From the NCBI RefSeq assembly GCF_013408925.1, contig NZ_JACCAB010000001.1, forward strand, positions 310,001 to 374,000: a DNA stretch of 64,000 nt. The letters are read 5' to 3'. The stretch comes from Pedococcus badiiscoriae (lineage in GTDB: Bacteria > Actinomycetota > Actinomycetes > Actinomycetales > Dermatophilaceae). A program made the translations under genes and the position numbers. Positions 53,999-63,763 of the stretch are shown piece by piece. Under the pieces are notes generated by a model. The model ran no database searches. It worked only from the letters and a program-made list of their open reading frames with translations, and had not been told where the DNA came from. Every line of letters starts with the position of its first letter. The stretch's first letter is position 1.

Positions 53999-55975
53999 AT
54001 GCCGAACCGTCTGGCCGACTCGACCTCGCCGTACCTGTTGCAGCACAAGGACAACCCGGTCGACTGGTGGCCCTGGTGTCCGGAGGCCTTCGCCGAGGCG
54101 CGCGAGCGTGACGTCCCCGTCCTGCTGAGCGTCGGGTATGCCGCGTGCCACTGGTGTCATGTGATGGCCCACGAGTCCTTCGAGGACGATGAGGTGGCGC
54201 GAGTGCTCAACGCGGGTTTCGTTGCGGTGAAAGTGGATCGCGAGGAGCGACCGGACATCGACGCGGTGTACATGGCGGCCACGACGGCCCTGACCGGCCA
54301 CGGCGGCTGGCCGATGACCTGCCTGCTCACTCCCGACGGCGACCCGTTCTTCGCCGGCACCTACTTCCCGAAGGCACAGTTCCTGCAGCTCCTGGCCGGC
54401 GCCACCGACGCCTGGACCACCCAGCGCGCCCGCGTCCTCGACAGCGGCGCCCACATCGCCTCGCGGTTGCGGGAGCTGTCCGACGCCGGCGGTGGACAGG
54501 TCCTCGACGCCGACGCCCTCGACGCGGCCGTGCTGCAGCTGCGCGGCCAGTTCGACCATGGCGCGGCGGGCTTCGGCGGAGCGCCGAAGTTCCCGCCCTC
54601 GATGGTGCTGGAGTTCCTGCTGCGACACCACGCCCGGACCGGCTCCGAGGACGCCCTGGCCATGGCTGCCAGCACCTGCGAGGTGATGGCACGGGGCGGC
54701 ATCTACGACCAGCTTGCGGGTGGCTTCGCGCGGTACTCGGTCGACGCACGCTGGGTGGTGCCGCACTTCGAGAAGATGCTCTACGACAACGCCCAGCTGC
54801 TGCGGCTCTACACGCACCTGCACCGGACCACCGGCGACCCCCTCGCTCGACGGGTGGCGCTGGAGACGGCCGAGTTCCTGCTGCGCGACCTGCGCACCGA
54901 CGAGGGCGGCTTCGCCTCGGCGCTCGACGCCGACACCGACGGGGTCGAGGGCCTCACCTACGCCTGGACCCCGGCCCAGCTCGTCGAAGTGCTCGGCGAG
55001 GACGACGGCCGACGGGCCGCCTCCCTGCTGTCGGTCACGGACGCGGGCACCTTCGAGCACGGGTCATCGACGCTCCAACTGCTCACCGACCCCGAGGACG
55101 ACGCCTGGTGGGCGGTCACCCGCGAGCGCCTCTTCGAGGCCCGGAAGCTGCGTCCGCAGCCCGGTTGCGACGACAAGGTCGTCACGTCGTGGAACGGCCT
55201 GGCCATCGCCGGGCTGGCCGACGCCGGCACCCTGCTCGAGCGCCCCGACCTCGTCGACGCAGCCGTGCGCTGCGCCGAGTTCGTCACCGCCACCCACGTC
55301 GTGGACGGGCGTCTCCGCCGCACGTCGCGGGGCGGCGTGGTCGGCACCGCGGCCGGGGTCGCCGACGACTACGGCAACCTCGCAGAGGGGCTGCTCGCCC
55401 TTCACCAGGCCACCGGCGATGCCACCTGGCTTGGGGCGGCCCGCGGCCTGCTCACCACCGCGGTCGAGCGGTTCTCGGCCGACGACGGCGGGTTCCACGA
55501 CACGAGCGACGACGCCGAGGTCCTGTTCACCCGCCCACGAAGCCCAGCCGACAACGCGGAGCCGTCCGGGCAGTCGGCCCTGGCCGGCGCCCTGCTCACC
55601 TGCTCGGCACTCACCGGCGACCCGGGGCTGCGCGATCGGGCCGACGCGGCCCTGGCCGTGGCGGGACGGCTCGCCGTGCGCGACCCGCGCTTCGCCGGCT
55701 GGACGCTGTCGGTGGCCGAGGCGGCGCTCTGCGGCCCCCTGCAGGTAGCCGTCGTCGGGACCGGGGCAGACGCCGACGCCCTGGCCGAGACCGCGCGTCG
55801 CTCGGCCTCACCCGGCCTGGTCGTGGTGCAGGGCGCACCCGACGCAGCGGGCCACCCGCTGCTCGCGCAGCGGCCTCTGGTCGACGGCCACGCCGCGGCA
55901 TACGTGTGCCGGGGATTCGTGTGCGACGCGCCGGTGACGGACGTCGCCGCGCTCACCGCCGCGTTGGCTCGCTGA
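53999..55975 (+). CDS. Thioredoxin-domain protein of the DUF255/YyaL (spermatogenesis-associated protein 20-like) family
   Basis: 658 residues. The N-terminal thioredoxin-like domain has '[10 protein letters not shown]' (Cys50-x-x-Cys53), and '[13 protein letters not shown]' and 'GTYFP' follow. The central and C-terminal parts match the YyaL glycosidase-like fold ('[28 protein letters not shown]', 'GLTYAWTP', '[11 protein letters not shown]'). Role unproven in bacteria. ATG at 53999 is chosen because it precedes '[15 protein letters not shown]', with GAGGGAG upstream. Converges on the next gene with a 23-bp overlap. Confidence 0.92.
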   Translation: MPNRLADSTSPYLLQHKDNPVDWWPWCPEAFAEARERDVPVLLSVGYAACHWCHVMAHESFEDDEVARVLNAGFVAVKVDREERPDIDAVYMAATTALTGHGGWPMTCLLTPDGDPFFAGTYFPKAQFLQLLAGATDAWTTQRARVLDSGAHIASRLRELSDAGGGQVLDADALDAAVLQLRGQFDHGAAGFGGAPKFPPSMVLEFLLRHHARTGSEDALAMAASTCEVMARGGIYDQLAGGFARYSVDARWVVPHFEKMLYDNAQLLRLYTHLHRTTGDPLARRVALETAEFLLRDLRTDEGGFASALDADTDGVEGLTYAWTPAQLVEVLGEDDGRRAASLLSVTDAGTFEHGSSTLQLLTDPEDDAWWAVTRERLFEARKLRPQPGCDDKVVTSWNGLAIAGLADAGTLLERPDLVDAAVRCAEFVTATHVVDGRLRRTSRGGVVGTAAGVADDYGNLAEGLLALHQATGDATWLGAARGLLTTAVERFSADDGGFHDTSDDAEVLFTRPRSPADNAEPSGQSALAGALLTCSALTGDPGLRDRADAALAVAGRLAVRDPRFAGWTLSVAEAALCGPLQVAVVGTGADADALAETARRSASPGLVVVQGAPDAAGHPLLAQRPLVDGHAAAYVCRGFVCDAPVTDVAALTAALAR

Positions 55976-56573
55976 CGAGCTCCGCCAGCGAGGCCGCGTC
56001 CCAGGCGGGAGCGATCCCCGGTCGCCCGAGCAGGTAGGTCACCAGCGCCTCGTCCGAGAGGTGGTGCGCCTCGCGCAGGCCGGCGACGATCGCCCGCAGG
56101 TAGGCGGCGGTGGGTGAGCTGCGTTGCAGCGCAGCCAGGTTCGGCGTCGTGAAGGTGAGGACCGGAGCCCCCTCGAGCTCGCCGACGAGGTGGAGCGACT
56201 CATAGCGCCCGGGGCCGAGCCGGTGCCGGGCCTCGTGCAGGACCTGGGTGAGGTCGAGATCGACCCCGGGCGCGCGATGCATCTCCTGGGCCGCGACGTC
56301 AGCGAACTGCTGCTCGGTCACGAGGTAGGCCCGCGCGAGGGTCACGCCCGGTGTGTCCGCGTCGTAGAAGGCCACTCCGCCGCCCCACGTGGGCGAGTCC
56401 CAGGCGAAGACCATCTCCCCGGGCAGGGTGAGTGCCCGGTCGTCCTGTGGTGGACTCTGGTCTCGGGCGCCCGGGTACGTGCGGCTCGCCCCCTCGGGCC
56501 GGCCGCCCGTCAGGTAGCACAGGAAACGGGAACGGGACAGGTTGCTGCCGTAGCCCGCGTACCAGACCTGCAC
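55953..56573 (-). CDS. Gamma-glutamylcyclotransferase-like protein (YGSN fold)
   Basis: 206 residues from the GTG at 56573; the frame is open to 56654 and an earlier start is possible. '[21 protein letters not shown]' in broken form is the gamma-glutamylcyclotransferase/AIG2 N-terminal YGSN motif, and a late acidic residue in '[17 protein letters not shown]' could be catalytic. Proteins like this are sometimes mislabelled histone deacetylase. Substrate unknown. The 3' end overlaps the convergent thioredoxin-domain gene by 23 bp. Confidence 0.7.
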   Translation of the reverse strand: MQVWYAGYGSNLSRSRFLCYLTGGRPEGASRTYPGARDQSPPQDDRALTLPGEMVFAWDSPTWGGGVAFYDADTPGVTLARAYLVTEQQFADVAAQEMHRAPGVDLDLTQVLHEARHRLGPGRYESLHLVGELEGAPVLTFTTPNLAALQRSSPTAAYLRAIVAGLREAHHLSDEALVTYLLGRPGIAPAWDAASLAELVSEPTRR

Positions 56574-56673
56574 GCCCACCACTGTTTCATGCCACCCCGC
56601 GTCGCCCCACCGCCGGACCGTCCCCCGCGCCGTCTCCCCGCCGTGTGCCGCCACGCCTCAGTTCAGCAACGCC

Positions 56674-57429
56674 TCAGAGCAGCAACGAGCGGTATGCCGG
56701 CTCCGCGGCTTCCAGCGCGCGCTCCCCCGCCAGCGGGTCCACGAACAGGGCAGTCGCCCAGACGTCGGCCCACAGCAGGCTCGGCCCCCAGACGGTCGCC
56801 GAACCGTCGCGGGCGATGACCCTGCCGGTCCGGGGGTCCACGATGTGCGCCCCCCGGGCGGCCGTGCCGGAGGTCGCCAACCCACCGCTGCGCAGCGGGA
56901 TCGTCGCGGCGACCTCCCCCGCCTCGCGGGGGTCCTGCACCCCGACCAGCCAGGTGCTCGGTGAGGTCGCGTGGCCGGCGCCGGCGAGGAGGTCTCCTCC
57001 GGCGTTGACGCACCAGGAGACTCCCGGCACGTGCCGCAGGTGCATCGCGGCCTGCTCGACGGCCCACCCCTTGACCAGCCCCGTCGGGTCGTAGGCGGCC
57101 CCGGTGGCGGCCCTGTCGAACGAGGCGCTGAACAGGCCGTCCGTGCGGCGTTCCGCCTCGGCGCACAGCCGCTCCACCTCGGCGAGCCAAGGATGTGCCT
57201 CGGCCGGGTCGAGGTCACCGCGCCGCAGCCGCATCAGGTCGGAGTCCTCGCGCCACGTGCTGAACACCGAGTCGACCCGGCGCAGCACGCCGAACACCTG
57301 CTCCACCGCCGTCGCGACCTGCGGATCCTCCAGCCCCGCGTCCGACTGCGCCCGCACGTGGATGGAGACCGGCATACCCATGACCTGTTCGACAAAGGCC
57401 CGCCGCGGGGTACTGCTCGCCACGGTCAC
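56674..57429 (-). CDS. apbE: FAD:protein FMN transferase ApbE-family protein
   Basis: 251 residues. 'VNAGGDLLAGAGH' and 'GTAARGAHIVDPRTGR' match the ApbE FAD-binding and Mg-binding blocks, with 'DRAATGAAYDPTGLVKGWAVEQA'. ApbE covalently attaches FMN to Ser/Thr in SGAT motifs. The upstream gene (57426-57968) is an FMN-binding protein with just such a motif, so it is the likely target. GTG start overlaps that gene's stop (GTGA). A signal peptide is not apparent. Confidence 0.92.
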   Translation of the reverse strand: MTVASSTPRRAFVEQVMGMPVSIHVRAQSDAGLEDPQVATAVEQVFGVLRRVDSVFSTWREDSDLMRLRRGDLDPAEAHPWLAEVERLCAEAERRTDGLFSASFDRAATGAAYDPTGLVKGWAVEQAAMHLRHVPGVSWCVNAGGDLLAGAGHATSPSTWLVGVQDPREAGEVAATIPLRSGGLATSGTAARGAHIVDPRTGRVIARDGSATVWGPSLLWADVWATALFVDPLAGERALEAAEPAYRSLLL

Positions 57430-57968
57430 AGGTGGGCCTTGTCGATCGCCGACTGCAACGACGACAGGTACCCATCGGAGGTCACCGTCGCGCCGGAGAC
57501 CATGTCGATGTTGGCGCTCTGGTGCTGCACGACCTCCTGGCTGAGGATCGGCAGGGCCACGGAGTTGATCTCCTCGTCCCGGCCGTTGCCACTGGGGTAG
57601 ACGACTGCCTGGGACGCGGTGATCTTGCCGTTCTTCACGGTGATCTGGACCTGCACCGGGCCCCAGCGGGTCTGCACCGTGTCGCCGGTGTACGTCTTCG
57701 CCGCGGCGGTGCTGCCTGAGCTCTTCGTCACCGAGGTGCTGCCCGAAGTGCTTCCGGAGGTCGCGCCCGAGGCGCTTCCGGAGGTGCTTCCGGAGGCGCC
57801 GGAGCCGGTGCTCGTCGGCCCGCCGGACGACGTGCCGCCGGCGGCCGGGGCCCGCACGGAGGTGCCGGCGCCCAGCGTCGTCCCCGAGCCCGCGGTCGAG
57901 GTGTGGTAGCTGAAGAGCAGCACCAGGGTGGTCAGGGTGGACAACGCCCACAACGTGATTCGTCGCAT
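57426..57968 (-). CDS. Secreted or anchored FMN-binding domain protein
   Basis: 180 residues. One N-terminal hydrophobic helix (about 5-25), a Ser/Gly/Thr-rich low-complexity linker (about 28-90), then an FMN-binding domain ('TVQTRWGPVQVQITVKNGKI', 'LSQEVVQHQSANIDMVSGATVTSDGY') with the flavinylation motif SGATVTS. FMN is expected to be attached to the Thr by the neighbouring ApbE. Lies 9 bp after the ferric-reductase-like gene, overlaps apbE, so a three-gene electron-transfer operon. Confidence 0.9.
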   Translation of the reverse strand: MRRITLWALSTLTTLVLLFSYHTSTAGSGTTLGAGTSVRAPAAGGTSSGGPTSTGSGASGSTSGSASGATSGSTSGSTSVTKSSGSTAAAKTYTGDTVQTRWGPVQVQITVKNGKITASQAVVYPSGNGRDEEINSVALPILSQEVVQHQSANIDMVSGATVTSDGYLSSLQSAIDKAHL

Positions 57969-57976
57969 GGGTGCTC

Positions 57977-59446
57977 CTAGTACTCGAACCGTTCGAGGTG
58001 GACGTTGGCGGCCGGGACCCCACAGTCGAGGGCGGCCTGCCGGGCAGCCTCCATCCAGGCGGGCGCCCCGCAGAGGAAGACATCGCGCTCGGCGACGTCC
58101 GGCACCAGCTGGGCCAGCCCGGCCGCGTCGGTCAGGTGCGCGGCCGCGGCCGGCAGCCAGGTGTCGCGTCCTGGCACCCGGTGCCCTTCGACGGTCACGT
58201 AGCGGGCGCCCCGGGCAGTCGCGAGCCGGAACATCTCCTCGCCGAGCACGAACTGCTCGGGGGTGCTGGCGCGGTGGATCACCACCACGTCGCCTGGGTC
58301 CTGGTCGAGGCCCTCGAGAAGGGCCCGGATCGGCGTGATCCCGATCCCGGCACCCATCAGCAGCACCTTGCGGCGGGTGCGGACTCCGGGGTGCAGACGG
58401 CCGTACGGCCCCTCGACGAGGACCCGCGTCCCCGGCTGCAGACTGGCAAGGCGCTGCGTGCCGTCCCCGACATGCGCCGCAGTCACCCGCAGGTGGCGTC
58501 CGTCCGGGGCCGCCGACAGCGAGTACGGGTTGGCCCGGGTCCAGCCGGGTCCGTCGACGAAGCGCCACTGGAAGAACTGACCGGCTGCGGGGCGCATCCG
58601 GGCCACGCCGGGGCCACCGACGACGACCGTGGTCACGCCGGGTGCCTCCTCGTGCACCGCGACGACCCGCAGCGGCGCCCGCAGGGACCGGACCAGGGGC
58701 AGCCCCACCCGGAAGACGAGCACGGTCGCGGCGCAGGCGGCATACAGGCCCCACCAGAAGACGGTCGACGCCGTCGAGGCGAGGAACTCCTGCCCGGTCC
58801 ACAGCTGGTGCGGGAGGGCCAGCCCGGCCCCGAGATAGCCGTAGAGGTGGATGAGGTGCCAGGACTCGTACCGCAGCCGGCGGCGGGCCTTGCGCACCGA
58901 GGTGACGACGACCAGGCACAGGGCGACCGTGCCGGCCAGCGCCAGCAGCATCCCGGGGTAGTTCAGGACGAAGTCGACGATGGTGCCCCACAACCCCAGC
59001 GGCGAGGCCGCGGCATACCCGAGGGTGATGAGCACGATGTGGGCCCACAGGAGGTTGAAGGACGTGAACCCGACGAGCCGGTGGGTGCGGGCGAGCTCGT
59101 CCTGACCCCAGGCCTGTTCGAACCACGGCACCCGGGCCATCAGGAAGACCTGCACGAGCAACAGAGCCGAGGCGACCAGCCCGGTCAGCCGCCCCGTGCT
59201 GGTGAGGGCGCCCGAGAGCGAGCCGAGATCCTGGATGCCGCCGTGCTGCACCCACAGGGCGGTGACCCACAGCAGCACCAGCCAGAACGCGCTGAGCGAC
59301 GCATCGCGCCACCAGCGGGGCACGACGCGGACGGGGCGCCTGACGGCACGACGCTCATCGGCGCGGCCGGCTTCGCTGCGGTATGCCGCGTGCGCGGCGT
59401 CTGTGCGGCGCGGCACCGCGTGGGGCGGCAGGTCGGTGGTGGTCAC
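57977..59446 (-). CDS. Ferric-reductase-like transmembrane protein with FAD/NAD(P)H domains
   Basis: 489 residues. An N-terminal ferric-reductase-like membrane domain (about six helices, 40-240, with His pairs in 'LLWAHIVLI' and 'SWHLIHLYGYLG' for heme) is followed by a ferredoxin-NADP reductase type domain: 'NPYSLSAAPDGRHLRV' FAD motif, 'LLMGAGIGITPIRALLEGL' NAD(P) motif, and 'CGAPAWMEAARQAAL'. GTG at 59446 is a reasonable start; the frame extends to 59488. It passes electrons from NAD(P)H, via FAD and heme, possibly to the FMN-binding protein (inference). Confidence 0.9.
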   Translation of the reverse strand: MTTTDLPPHAVPRRTDAAHAAYRSEAGRADERRAVRRPVRVVPRWWRDASLSAFWLVLLWVTALWVQHGGIQDLGSLSGALTSTGRLTGLVASALLLVQVFLMARVPWFEQAWGQDELARTHRLVGFTSFNLLWAHIVLITLGYAAASPLGLWGTIVDFVLNYPGMLLALAGTVALCLVVVTSVRKARRRLRYESWHLIHLYGYLGAGLALPHQLWTGQEFLASTASTVFWWGLYAACAATVLVFRVGLPLVRSLRAPLRVVAVHEEAPGVTTVVVGGPGVARMRPAAGQFFQWRFVDGPGWTRANPYSLSAAPDGRHLRVTAAHVGDGTQRLASLQPGTRVLVEGPYGRLHPGVRTRRKVLLMGAGIGITPIRALLEGLDQDPGDVVVIHRASTPEQFVLGEEMFRLATARGARYVTVEGHRVPGRDTWLPAAAAHLTDAAGLAQLVPDVAERDVFLCGAPAWMEAARQAALDCGVPAANVHLERFEY

Positions 59447-59530
59447 GTCGGAAACTCTGGCTCGCCAGTCTGGGTGTTTGCTGTGCATCGGCCATGACCG
59501 TTTCGTGAGTCCCCCCCAACGGCGCGGAAG

Positions 59531-60277
59531 TCAGCGGGTGGCGGGTTTCGCCACGATCCGGCCGTCGACCAGCACCAGGTCCGCCGCCTCGTGGCCGCCG
59601 ACGACCAGCCGGGCATTGGCCTCGTCGGACCGGTCGACCCAGGCCGTCGCCTCCTGCGGCGGACGTCCGCTCTCCACGTGACGGTCGATGAGGCGACGGC
59701 GGCGTTCGTCGCCGGGCAAGGCACAGAACCACACCTCGTCGAGCAGTCCCCGCACCGGACGCCACGCCGGGTCGTCGAGCAGCAGGTAGTTGCCCTCGGT
59801 CACGACCAGGTCCGCTCCGGAGCCGACCTCGATGGCCTCGGCCTCGGGCTCCCCCACCCCGTGGTCGAACGCCGGAGCCCGCACCACCGCGCGCGGCGAG
59901 GCACGGACGGCGGCGAGCACCGCGGCATAGGCCTCGACGTCGAAGGTGTCAGGCGCTCCCTTGCGACCCAGCCGACCCAGGCGCTGGAGCTCGGCGCCGG
60001 GGAGGTGGAAGCCGTCCATCGGCACGTGCGCGACGCGGCCGGCCAGCCGGGGGTCGGCGGCGGCCGCGCGCAGCAGCGTCGCGACCAGGGTCGTCTTGCC
60101 CGCGCCGGGTGGCCCCGCGATGCCGAGGACCCGACGGCGGCCGGCGGAGGCCTCCGACACGAGGCGCGCGCACCGCTCCAGGAGGATCACCAGCGACGGC
60201 ACTGATGGCACAGCAGGCGGCGCCGGTCCCAGCGGCGCTGGAGGTGCAGACGGCGCTGGGAGGTCCGGATCGCCCAT
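59531..60277 (-). CDS. P-loop nucleoside/nucleotide kinase-like protein (uridine kinase family)
   Basis: 248 residues. A Pro/Ala-rich N-terminus precedes the Walker A 'GIAGPPGAGKTTLVATLL' (about 55-72), 'MDGFHLPGAELQRLG', 'VVTEGNYLLLDDPAW' and a C-terminal 'RRRLIDRHVESGR' lid region, all like the uridine kinase/phosphoribulokinase/pantothenate kinase group. Substrate not resolvable; several actinobacterial proteins like this are annotated only as nucleoside/nucleotide kinase family. ATG at 60277 follows an upstream purine-rich stretch. Confidence 0.85.
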   Translation of the reverse strand: MGDPDLPAPSAPPAPLGPAPPAVPSVPSLVILLERCARLVSEASAGRRRVLGIAGPPGAGKTTLVATLLRAAAADPRLAGRVAHVPMDGFHLPGAELQRLGRLGRKGAPDTFDVEAYAAVLAAVRASPRAVVRAPAFDHGVGEPEAEAIEVGSGADLVVTEGNYLLLDDPAWRPVRGLLDEVWFCALPGDERRRRLIDRHVESGRPPQEATAWVDRSDEANARLVVGGHEAADLVLVDGRIVAKPATR

Positions 60278-60292
60278 GCGTCCCACCGTAGG

Positions 60293-61075
60293 TCAGCTCC
60301 ACCAGCCGAGCACCGAGCCACCGATCCTCACGATGAAGGCGACGAGCACGACGACGAAGACCACGCGGACGAACCTGCTGCCCCGTGCCACGGCGGTCCG
60401 GGCCCCGACATATCCACCCGCGATGTTGGCCACGGCCATCACGAGCCCGATCTTCCACATCACATGGCCACCGGGGACGAAGACGGTCAGCGCCCCGAGG
60501 TTGGTGGCGAAGTTCGCGATCTTGGCCTTGGCGCTCGCCTCGAGGAAGGCGTACCCCATCAGCCCGACGAGCGCGAAGACGAGGAACGATCCGGTGCCCG
60601 GCCCGAGGGCCCCGTCGTAGACCCCGATGGCGAACCCGGTCAGCATCGCCACGAAGGTGTGGCGGTGGCCGTCGAAGCGCAGCGCGGTCTCGTGGCCGAG
60701 GGAGGGCCTGGCGACGGTGTAGGCGCCCACGACGAGCAGCATCACGAGGATGATCGGGTTGAACGCACTCTTGGGGATGTGCAGCCCGAGCAGGGCACCG
60801 CCCACCGCCCCGAGGTAGGCCACGGCGGCCATCGGCAGGGCGGTGCGCAGGTCGGGACGCACCCTGCGCCAGTAGGTCACCGCGCTCGTCGTCGTGCCGA
60901 AGATCGAGGCGATCTTGTTGGTGGCGAGCAGCTGCGCGGGAGCCGCCCCGGGGAAGCCGAGCAGCAGGGCGGGCAGCTGCACCAGCCCTCCCCCGCCCAC
61001 GACTGCGTCGACCCAGCCGGCGCCGAACCCCGCGAGCACCATCAGCAGGACCGTGGTCGGGTCGAGGTGGGGCAC
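60293..61075 (-). CDS. TauE/SafE-family sulfite/anion exporter
   Basis: 260 residues with about eight hydrophobic helices in two halves; 'GWVDAVVGGGGLVQLPALLL' and 'FAIGVYDGALGPGTGSFLVFALV' are the duplicated TauE/SafE motifs. The family exports sulfite, sulfoacetate or other organosulfur anions; substrate unknown here. GTG start. It begins one base before the HAD gene stop in the same direction and ends 15 bp before the kinase gene, so cotranscription with both is plausible. Confidence 0.88.
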   Translation of the reverse strand: MPHLDPTTVLLMVLAGFGAGWVDAVVGGGGLVQLPALLLGFPGAAPAQLLATNKIASIFGTTTSAVTYWRRVRPDLRTALPMAAVAYLGAVGGALLGLHIPKSAFNPIILVMLLVVGAYTVARPSLGHETALRFDGHRHTFVAMLTGFAIGVYDGALGPGTGSFLVFALVGLMGYAFLEASAKAKIANFATNLGALTVFVPGGHVMWKIGLVMAVANIAGGYVGARTAVARGSRFVRVVFVVVLVAFIVRIGGSVLGWWS

Positions 61076-61843
61076 CTACCTGCCCAGCCAGCCGTCGACG
61101 ATCGCGAGGACGTCGAGCAGCTCGTGGGCCTGTGCGTCAGGGGTCACGTCGACGGGCACCACCTGGGACGCCGGGATGTCGCTGTGCGGCACCCAGATCG
61201 CGCGCATGCCGATCTGCTGCGGGCCGTGGACGTCCTCGTACAAGCGGTCGCCGACGTAGACGGCCTCCTGGGGCTGCACGCCGACGGCCGCGCAGGCCGC
61301 GCGGAAGGCGTCCGGGTGCGGCTTCACCACGTGGATCTCCGAGGAGTACACGTCGCCGTCCACGAGGTCGAGGACGCCGTCGCGCTGGAACACCTCCCGG
61401 TGGTACTCACGGCTCCAGATCGTGTTGGAGAGCACCCCGACCTTGAGCCCTCGGTCGTGCAGCCCCTCCCACAGCGGGCGGACCTGCGGGTCGGTGTGCG
61501 TGTGCGGCTCCCAGAACCGCCGGTATGCCGCGAGCGCGAGCAGGTGCCGGTCGTGGTCCGGGTCGACGCCCGCGTCCTCGAGGATCGCCTCGATCGACGC
61601 GCTCTCGTGGCTGTCCCTCCCCCGGGCCCAGGCGCGCTCCTCGGCAGCGTGGATCCGCAGCGCCAGCGAGTCCGCCTCGGCGAGGTCGTCGACCGGCATC
61701 TGCGGGTCCTCGACGGGCAGGCCGTGGACCTGGCGGGCGAACACCCGCCACTGCTGCGGGAGGTCGACGTCGTGCCAGGGGGTCAGCGTCCCACCCCAGT
61801 CGAAGATGACCGCCCTCAGCGGGGCCGTCGGGGACGCCGCCAT
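61076..61843 (-). CDS. HAD-superfamily hydrolase
   Basis: 255 residues. Motif I is 'VIFDWGGTLTPWHD': the nucleophile Asp is present but the usual second Asp is replaced by Gly (DWG instead of DxD), as seen in a group of actinobacterial HAD proteins. Motif II is 'VLSNT', motif III 'VVKPHPDAFRAACAAV' with Lys, motif IV 'YVGDRLYEDVHGPQQIGM'. Likely phosphatase, but the Gly may alter chemistry. The ATG overlaps the proS stop (TGATG), so it is coupled to proS. Confidence 0.88.
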   Translation of the reverse strand: MAASPTAPLRAVIFDWGGTLTPWHDVDLPQQWRVFARQVHGLPVEDPQMPVDDLAEADSLALRIHAAEERAWARGRDSHESASIEAILEDAGVDPDHDRHLLALAAYRRFWEPHTHTDPQVRPLWEGLHDRGLKVGVLSNTIWSREYHREVFQRDGVLDLVDGDVYSSEIHVVKPHPDAFRAACAAVGVQPQEAVYVGDRLYEDVHGPQQIGMRAIWVPHSDIPASQVVPVDVTPDAQAHELLDVLAIVDGWLGR

Positions 61844-63642
61844 CAGGACGCGCTGCCGGGCACCCCGGCGCCGCTGACCTCGCGGACGACCTCGGACACG
61901 ACGTCCTGCACCGGCACCTCCCGGCGCTCGCCGGTGGCGCGGTCCTTGATCTCGACGACGCCGTGCTCCAGGGACTTGCCGACCACGACGATCGTCGGGA
62001 CGCCGATCAGCTCGGAGTCCTTGAACTTCACCCCGGGGCTGACCTTCTGGCGGTCGTCGTAGAGCACCGACAGCCCGGCCGCCTCGAGCGCCCGGGTGAT
62101 CTCCTCGGACTTGGTGAAGACCTCGGGGTCGCGGGTGACGTCCTTGCCGGTGGCCACCACGTGCACGTCGACCGGGCTGATCTCGCGCGGCCAGCGCAGC
62201 CCCAGCTCGTCGTGGTTGCCCTCGGCGACGCACGCCACCGCGCGGGACACCCCGACGCCGTAGGAGCCCATGACGACCGTCTGCAGCTTGCCGTTCTGGT
62301 CCAGCACCTTGAGGTCGAGCGCCTCGGCGTACTTGGTGCCGAGCTGGAAGATGTGTCCCATCTCGATGCCGCGCGCGGACTCCAGACCGTGGCCACAGCT
62401 CGGGCACGCGTCGCCGGGCCGCACGTCCGCGGCCTCGATCGTGCCGTCGGCAGTGAAGTCGCGGCCGGCCACCAGGTCGATGACGTGCTTGCCGGACTCG
62501 TCGGCGCCGGTGACCCAGCGGGTGCCCTCGGCCACCCGCGGGTCGAGCAGGTAGCGGATCTTCGAGGCGGACTCCGACCCGAGCGCGCCCGGCCCGATGT
62601 ACCCCTTGACGAGGGCCGGGTTGGCCGCGAAGTCCTTCTCCTCGAAGGCTTCCACCGCGGCCGGGTCCACCTGCGCGCCGAGCCGCTTCTCGTCGATCTC
62701 GCGGTCGCCCGGCACGCCGATGGCCAGCGGCTCACGGGTGCCGTCGGGGTGGACGAGGGTGACGATGACGTTCTTGAGGGTGTCGCCCGCCGCCCAGGGC
62801 CGGTCCTCGCGCGGGAAGTGCGCGTTGAGGTGGGCCACCAGCGTCTCGATGGTGGGGGTGTCCGGAGTGGCCTCGACGTGCGCTGCGGGCACGTCGGCAT
62901 ACGGCACGGGGTCCGGGACCGGGACCCGGACGGCCTCGACGTTCGCGGCATACCCGCAGTTCGGGCAGCGGACGTAGGTGTCCTCGCCGTTCTCGGCGGT
63001 GGCGAGGAACTCCTCGCTCTTGCTCCCGCCCATGGCGCCGGCCATCGCCTGGACGATGACGTAGTGGAAGCCGAGGCGGTCGAAGATGCGGATGTAGGCG
63101 TCGCGGTGCAGCTGGTAGGCCTTGTCGAGGCCGGCGGCGTCGAGGTCGAAGGAGTAGGAGTCCTTCATGACGAACTCGCGGCCGCGCAGCACGCCGGCCC
63201 GCGGACGCGCCTCGTCGCGGTACTTGGTCTGGATCTGGTAGATCGCCAGCGGCAGGTCCTTGTAGGACGAGTACATGTCCTTGACCGCGAGCGTGAACAT
63301 CTCCTCGTGGGTCGGGCCGAGGAGGTAGTCAGCGCCCTTGCGGTCCTGCAGGCGGAAGATGTTGGGGCCGTACTCGGTCCAGCGCCCGCTCGCCTCGAAG
63401 GGCTCCTTGGGCAGCAGCGCCGGGAACAGCAGCTCCTGGGCGCCGATCTCGTCCATCTCCTCGCGCACGATGGTCTCGACCTTGCGCAGCACCCGCAGCC
63501 CCAGGGGCAGCCAGGTGTAGATGCCCGGGCTCACCCGACGGATGTAGCCCGCCCGCACGAGCAGCCGGTGGCTCGGCACCTCGGCATCGGCCGGGTCCTC
63601 GCGAAGGGTTCGCAGGAACAGGGTCGACATGCGCAGGGCCAC
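61843..63642 (-). CDS. proS: Prolyl-tRNA synthetase (bacterial type)
   Basis: 599 residues. The class II core ('[21 protein letters not shown]', '[21 protein letters not shown]', '[34 protein letters not shown]' in broken form) surrounds an inserted editing (INS) domain about residues 230-400, and a C-terminal anticodon-binding domain ends in '[21 protein letters not shown]'. It charges tRNA-Pro. GTG at 63642 is chosen because GAGGAG lies 6 bp upstream; ATG at 63630 is the alternative. Ends coupled to the HAD gene. Confidence 0.97.
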   Translation of the reverse strand: MALRMSTLFLRTLREDPADAEVPSHRLLVRAGYIRRVSPGIYTWLPLGLRVLRKVETIVREEMDEIGAQELLFPALLPKEPFEASGRWTEYGPNIFRLQDRKGADYLLGPTHEEMFTLAVKDMYSSYKDLPLAIYQIQTKYRDEARPRAGVLRGREFVMKDSYSFDLDAAGLDKAYQLHRDAYIRIFDRLGFHYVIVQAMAGAMGGSKSEEFLATAENGEDTYVRCPNCGYAANVEAVRVPVPDPVPYADVPAAHVEATPDTPTIETLVAHLNAHFPREDRPWAAGDTLKNVIVTLVHPDGTREPLAIGVPGDREIDEKRLGAQVDPAAVEAFEEKDFAANPALVKGYIGPGALGSESASKIRYLLDPRVAEGTRWVTGADESGKHVIDLVAGRDFTADGTIEAADVRPGDACPSCGHGLESARGIEMGHIFQLGTKYAEALDLKVLDQNGKLQTVVMGSYGVGVSRAVACVAEGNHDELGLRWPREISPVDVHVVATGKDVTRDPEVFTKSEEITRALEAAGLSVLYDDRQKVSPGVKFKDSELIGVPTIVVVGKSLEHGVVEIKDRATGERREVPVQDVVSEVVREVSGAGVPGSAS

Positions 63643-63763
63643 GTGGCACTCCTCGGTTGGTGGACAACCCCCAGAGGATATCGGTGGGTATGCCGTGGGC
63701 TCACCACGGTTTCCACGGCGCCGTGCGCGGGGGTGCGCTCAGGCGCCTCTCGAGAACTTGGCG

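Noticed and set aside
63655..63664. Single DnaA-box-like 9-mer upstream of proS
   Set aside because: One 8/9 match alone is expected by chance at this composition and is not clustered.
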